Assembly: GCA_046051225.1 (NCBI GenBank)
Contig: JBJOOR010000014.1
Location: 41,547 to 105,546, forward strand
From: CAIODY01 sp046051225
GTDB lineage: Bacteria > Bacteroidota > Bacteroidia > Chitinophagales > CAIODY01
Length of the DNA stretch: 64,000 nt
Direction: 5' to 3'
A program made the position numbers and the translations under genes. Below the pieces are notes generated by a model, which saw nothing but the letters and a program-made list of their open reading frames with translations, was not told the origin of the DNA and ran no database searches. This document shows, one piece after another, positions 60,820 to 64,000 of the stretch. Position 1 is the first letter of the stretch. Every line of letters starts with the position of its first letter.

Positions 60820-62094
60820 TTAATACGAAGGCAATACTTTTATTTTAACGGTATTAATATGTGTATTGCTTACCATTAAAATATCTATTTCAAAATTATC
60901 AATATTTAGTTTTTCATCTTGTTCGGGTATGTTTTCGTGATGAGCTACAATGTAGCCAGCCAATGTTTCGTATTCGCCATGTGGAATATTTAAACCATAC
61001 TTTTCGTTGATGTAATCAATCTCTATTCTACCACCAAAAATAAATTCATCTTCCGATAATTGTTTTTCAACCAATTCTTCAATGGCATCATGTTCGTCTT
61101 TTATTTCGCCAAATATTTCTTCTAATACATCTTCTAAGGTAACAATGCCAGCCGTTCCGCCAAATTCATCAACCACCCAGGCAATACTTTTTCTATCTTT
61201 CATCAATAGGTTCATTAAATCTACGGCTTGCATACTTTCGGGCACTGCTGGTATATTTTTAATGATAGAACGGATGGTGGTGGGGCGCTTTAATAAATCT
61301 TGATGATGCACATAGCCCAATACATTATCTGTATCATCATCAATTACAATTAATCGACTAAGCTTGGTGCTTACAAATTTATTTTTTAATGTTACCATAT
61401 TATCGGTAATATCAATAAACTCAATTTCTTTTCGAGGCACCATACATTCACGTACTTTTACATGTGTTAAATACAATGCATTTTCGAAAAGATTGGTATT
61501 CATTTCGCCATCGTGGCTGGTTTCTTGGGGCTGGGTTTGTTTAATAAAATGTTCTAAATCGGCTCGTTCGAACACGGGCTTTTTTTCTTCTATTTTCATG
61601 CCCAATACAAATCGTAAAATCCATTTTGATATGGTAGCAAATAAAATAGCTACGGGCGAAAGTATCCAATAGAATACTAAAAACGGAACTGCAAAAAAAT
61701 TAAGTACTGCATTCGGATTTAAACGGAATAAGGCTTTGGGTAAAAATTCGCCAAATATTAAAATTATAATTGCCGAAATAAATGTGCTGATTAATAACAC
61801 TGTAAAATGATGTTGGTGTTCATTCCACGAAAAAGCATTGCGAATGCTTGGCTCTAATAAATGGCTCATTAATAAGGAATAAAAAATCATGGCAATGTTG
61901 TTTGCCACCATTATTGTACCTATAAAATGCGAAGGCTCTTTTACAAACTTTGCTAATATGCGCCCACGAAGGCTGCCTTGTTTTTTGTTTAATTCAATTT
62001 TTAATTTATTGGCAGATACAAATGCAATTTCATAACCCGAAAAAAAAGCCGATGCTAAAATGGTTAAGAAAATATATAGAAATAATAAACTCAT
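60820..62094 (-). CDS. CNNM/CorC-type (HlyC/CorC family) membrane protein
   Basis: 424 residues. N-terminal CNNM membrane domain (ILASAFFSGYEIAFVSANKLKIELNKKQG, ... IGTIMVANNIAMIFYSLLMSHL, IILIFGEFLPKALFRLNPNAVL), two CBS domains (VRECMVPRKEIEFIDI..., TIRSIIKNIPAVPESMQAVDLMNLLMKDRKSIAWVVDEFGGTAGIVTLEDVLEEIFGEI) and a C-terminal CorC_HlyC transporter-associated domain. The family exports Mg2+/Co2+ or relates to GldE in gliding bacteria; I cannot tell which here. Confidence 0.9.
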   Translation of the reverse strand: MSLLFLYIFLTILASAFFSGYEIAFVSANKLKIELNKKQGSLRGRILAKFVKEPSHFIGTIMVANNIAMIFYSLLMSHLLEPSIRNAFSWNEHQHHFTVLLISTFISAIIILIFGEFLPKALFRLNPNAVLNFFAVPFLVFYWILSPVAILFATISKWILRFVLGMKIEEKKPVFERADLEHFIKQTQPQETSHDGEMNTNLFENALYLTHVKVRECMVPRKEIEFIDITDNMVTLKNKFVSTKLSRLIVIDDDTDNVLGYVHHQDLLKRPTTIRSIIKNIPAVPESMQAVDLMNLLMKDRKSIAWVVDEFGGTAGIVTLEDVLEEIFGEIKDEHDAIEELVEKQLSEDEFIFGGRIEIDYINEKYGLNIPHGEYETLAGYIVAHHENIPEQDEKLNIDNFEIDILMVSNTHINTVKIKVLPSY

Positions 62095-62139
62095 ATTTTT
62101 AATTGAATGGCGAAGTTATGCCAATGTAACTAAAAATGA

Positions 62140-62176
62140 AAAAGTCCTGAACAAATTATCATGTTCAAGACTTTTC
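62140..62176 (-). terminator. Terminator after the OmpA-family gene
   Basis: Minus-strand stem AAAAGTC plus TGTTCA halves (62140-62153 with 62162-62175, one C-A mismatch), followed on the minus strand by T-rich sequence; 22 nt downstream of the OmpA stop. Confidence 0.75.
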
Positions 62177-62197
62177 CATTTCTATTAGCTTTACTAA

Positions 62198-63685
62198 TTA
62201 ATATTTTAATTTCAATTCTACCCGTCTGTTTTTGGCTTTATTAGCTGCCGATGTATTTGGCGCAAGTGGCACTGTATCGCCGTATCCTACAGCATTTAAG
62301 CGATTAGCATCAATACCATTTTTAACTAAATAAATTTTTACAGCATTGGCTCGTTTGTCGCTTAATTCTAAATTTTTCATCGCATTGCCGCTATTATCTG
62401 TATGACCGCCAATAGCCAATTGATAATCGGCATTAGCTTTTAATACTTCAATCGCTTTATTTAATGATGGGTATGATGATGCTAATAAAATATCGCTACC
62501 CGATTGAAAATTGATATTTTTAATCAATACATCTAATTTGTTTTGGTCTTCAACTTTAATTTCGGGGCAACCATTATTTGCTGCTAAGCCTTTTAGTTTG
62601 GGGCATTTATCTACATTATCGGCTATGCCATCGCCATCCGTATCGGGGCAACCATGCAAGGCTGCCAAACCTTTTTCTTTAGGGCATTTATCATTTTCAT
62701 CTAGCACACCATCGCCATCGGCATCGGGTGGTGGGCAGCCACTCATTTCTAAAGTGCCTTTTGCAGTGGGGCATTTATCTACATTATCGGCTATGCCATC
62801 GCCATCTGTATCGGGGCAACCGTTCATATCGGCTGTGCCTTTTTGTGTGGGGCATTTATCTATGTTATCGGCTATGCCATCGCCATCCGTATCGGGGCAA
62901 CCTTTCATATCGGCTGTGCCTGCTATGGTAGGGCATCTATCAAAAAAATCGGGTATGCCATCGCCATCTACATCGCTTGGGCAGCCTGTTGCATTTACTT
63001 TTATGGCAATGGGTGTATTGGGGCATTTATCTTTTGTATCTATTACACCATCGCCATCCGAATCTTTTTTTGGATGAATATTAAAACTATATATTAAGCC
63101 TATGGTGTGCAGGGCATACCAATCGCCACGGGTATTATTGCTAATGCTTCGTTTCGAAAATTGTTCATCTATTTCATCATTTCTATTAATGCCAAATACC
63201 GATTGTAATTGAATATGTATATGATTGATTAATTTGAATTTAATGCCATAGCCTAATTCGTAGCCAAATGATGATGTATGATTAATATGTTCGGAATGGG
63301 CAAACATATAGCCCACACCTGCCAATACATAAGGTTTTATAATAGCATTTTCATTTAAAAATTTACCATTATAAAATTTATAATGCGCCCTTAAACCATA
63401 GCTATAAAAATTGCCATCAAATTTATTATTGGCATCTTTGGTATAAGCCCAAGTGCTATAATTGGCATGCGCTACACCATCAAATGATTTTGAAATATAA
63501 GTAGCTAGGGTAATGCCTTGTGTATTTTTTTGTGTATTATCGAATTTAAAAAAATTATTACCCAAATCGCCATTATAAGCCGATTTGCCAATATGAAAAC
63601 CTAATGCCCAACGCTGCTCTTTTGATTGACAAAAAACTTGCTGAATGGCTATTACAAATACTACGATGGCTACAATTTTCTTCAT
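62198..63685 (-). CDS. OmpA-family protein with thrombospondin type-3 repeats
   Basis: 495 residues. Signal peptide MKKIVAIVVFVIAIQQVFCQ, an outer-membrane barrel-like N-terminal half (~200 residues), then six calcium-binding TSP3 repeats (consensus D-x-D-G-D-G-I-x-D-x-x-D-K-C-P ... G-C-P) over about 165 residues, then an OmpA/peptidoglycan-binding C-terminal domain (AIGGHTDNSGNAMKNLELSDKRANAVKIYLVKNGIDANRLNAVGYGDTVPLAPN...NRRVELKL). It links the outer membrane to peptidoglycan. Three of the repeats are almost identical at DNA level, pointing to recent duplication. Confidence 0.93.
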   Translation of the reverse strand: MKKIVAIVVFVIAIQQVFCQSKEQRWALGFHIGKSAYNGDLGNNFFKFDNTQKNTQGITLATYISKSFDGVAHANYSTWAYTKDANNKFDGNFYSYGLRAHYKFYNGKFLNENAIIKPYVLAGVGYMFAHSEHINHTSSFGYELGYGIKFKLINHIHIQLQSVFGINRNDEIDEQFSKRSISNNTRGDWYALHTIGLIYSFNIHPKKDSDGDGVIDTKDKCPNTPIAIKVNATGCPSDVDGDGIPDFFDRCPTIAGTADMKGCPDTDGDGIADNIDKCPTQKGTADMNGCPDTDGDGIADNVDKCPTAKGTLEMSGCPPPDADGDGVLDENDKCPKEKGLAALHGCPDTDGDGIADNVDKCPKLKGLAANNGCPEIKVEDQNKLDVLIKNINFQSGSDILLASSYPSLNKAIEVLKANADYQLAIGGHTDNSGNAMKNLELSDKRANAVKIYLVKNGIDANRLNAVGYGDTVPLAPNTSAANKAKNRRVELKLKY

Positions 63686-63707
63686 TTGTAAGTATAATTA
63701 TTTTTTA

Positions 63708-63715
63708 CAAAAATA
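63708..63715 (-). promoter_or_regulatory. -7 box TATTTTTG for the OmpA gene
   Basis: TAnnTTTG match, 22 nt before the ATG at 63685. Confidence 0.5.
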
Positions 63716-63944
63716 AAAAAAGAAATCTTCTAATTGCTAGCCCACACCATCTAAATATAAGAAAGATATTAAGATGTAATTGTGATGATGCGAATGTGGA
63801 ATTTTGAATTTTAAATGTTTTCTGCTTGTTTGAGGCGTAGGTAAAGAGCCGCAACTAATAAGTTTACGGCAAATAAAAAAAACTACTTATTGGCAACAAC
63901 AAACAGCGTAGAATCTATGGTATTTATGGCGAAATTAAAATAAT
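63716..63944. other. AT-rich gap without a supported gene
   Basis: Together with its flanks this is the only gene-free stretch over 300 bases in the window. Apart from the OmpA promoter on its left and a hairpin on its right nothing clear is seen. A short minus-strand frame from the right edge ends at 63883, but reads through the terminator hairpin. Confidence 0.5.
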
Positions 63945-63980
63945 AAAAAGCGAAGTATCCATCAAGATGCTTCGCTTTTT
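63945..63980. terminator. Terminator-like hairpin near the right edge
   Basis: AAAAAGCGAAG (63945-63955) with CTTCGCTTTTT (63970-63980), plus inner ATC/GAT pairs. Most likely ends a minus-strand gene lying beyond the window, since no plus-strand gene precedes it. Confidence 0.7.
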
Positions 63981-64000
63981 GTATGGATAGAGCAGCATTG

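Noticed and set aside
62511..63077. 188-codon plus-strand frame opposite the TSP3 repeats
   Set aside because: Mirror of the repeat DNA on the wrong strand (runs of PSPSVSGQP); no promoter or start context.
63883..64000. Minus-strand frame ending ...IDSTLFVVANK at the right edge
   Set aside because: About 38 codons visible, and it would have to read through a clear terminator hairpin; too little evidence for a gene.
1..64000. CRISPR array or transposase-bearing insertion sequence
   Set aside because: No regular direct repeats with spacers and no transposase-like protein in any frame.

Overview
The window looks like a chromosomal segment from an AT-rich member of the Bacteroidota, probably a Chitinophagales/Sphingobacteriales-type relative. 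The evidence is type IX secretion (T9SS) C-terminal sorting domains, SpII lipoproteins, an OmpA protein with thrombospondin-3 repeats, a TamL-like outer-membrane lipoprotein, a CcsA/CcmF-type heme lyase, and a -7 promoter element TAnnTTTG that recurs upstream of at least 22 genes. I see no phage, no insertion sequence with a transposase, and no CRISPR array.

Layout. 1-3.4 kb (minus): two secreted proteins, the first cut by the window edge and the second a T9SS cargo, separated by palindromic repeat debris. 3.4-6.4 kb (minus): trmD, ribF and a GT-C-type membrane protein. 6.5-7.3 kb: a small protein plus a nucleotidyltransferase-fold protein, a TA-like pair. 7.4-14.4 kb: nuoI-J, then a MntA/HepT (MNT-HEPN) toxin-antitoxin pair, then nuoK-L-M-N; nuoA-H are not here. 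14.4-16.9 kb: tRNA-Arg, a DUF47 protein with a Pit phosphate transporter, and an SRPBCC protein. 16.9-19.7 kb: a GNAT acetyltransferase, a 20-bp perfect inverted repeat, and exbB-exbD-tonB. 19.8-25.2 kb (minus): an OmpH/Skp chaperone and a four-gene glycan cluster. 25.3-30.8 kb (minus): recG, a RES/Xre toxin-antitoxin pair, and a heme lyase. 30.9-38.5 kb (plus): lipoamide dehydrogenase, a DNRLRE secreted protein, a GT2, a histidine kinase without an adjacent regulator, dapD and asnB. 38.5-40 kb (minus): two lipoproteins, one with a CX4CH heme-like motif. 40-53 kb (plus): YigZ, M13 peptidase, a DUF3089 protein, a one-TM mini-protein, an Xre/S24 regulator, a TlpA-like thioredoxin, grpE-dnaJ, a deoxyhypusine-synthase-like enzyme, a methyltransferase, miaE and an M1 peptidase with a T9SS tail. 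53-63.7 kb (mostly minus): a dicarboxylate/amino-acid symporter, a CarboxypepD-regulatory-like secreted protein, DUF2851, a SpoU methyltransferase divergent from tamL, GT4, a CNNM/CorC protein and an OmpA protein.

Most genes are housekeeping: energy conversion (nuo, lpd, cytochrome c maturation), envelope biogenesis (OmpH, TamL, TonB system, OmpA, glycosyltransferases), protein quality control (GrpE/DnaJ) and tRNA modification (TrmD, MiaE). The accessory material consists of small TA-like modules (one inside the nuo operon, one just before it, one beside recG) and short palindromic intergenic repeats. A recurring point is that the -7 box ends in TTG, which lies in frame with many genes and imitates a start codon; I moved those starts to the downstream ATG. 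At several genes the -7 box ends only 3-6 nt before the start codon, suggesting leaderless or nearly leaderless mRNAs. I found no clear-cut new multi-gene system. The most unusual signals are the TA pair inside nuo, the 20-bp inverted repeat before exbB, a possible ~75-nt small RNA at about 56.46-56.53 kb, and the repeat placed between two signal-peptide-like segments at 3.2-3.3 kb.
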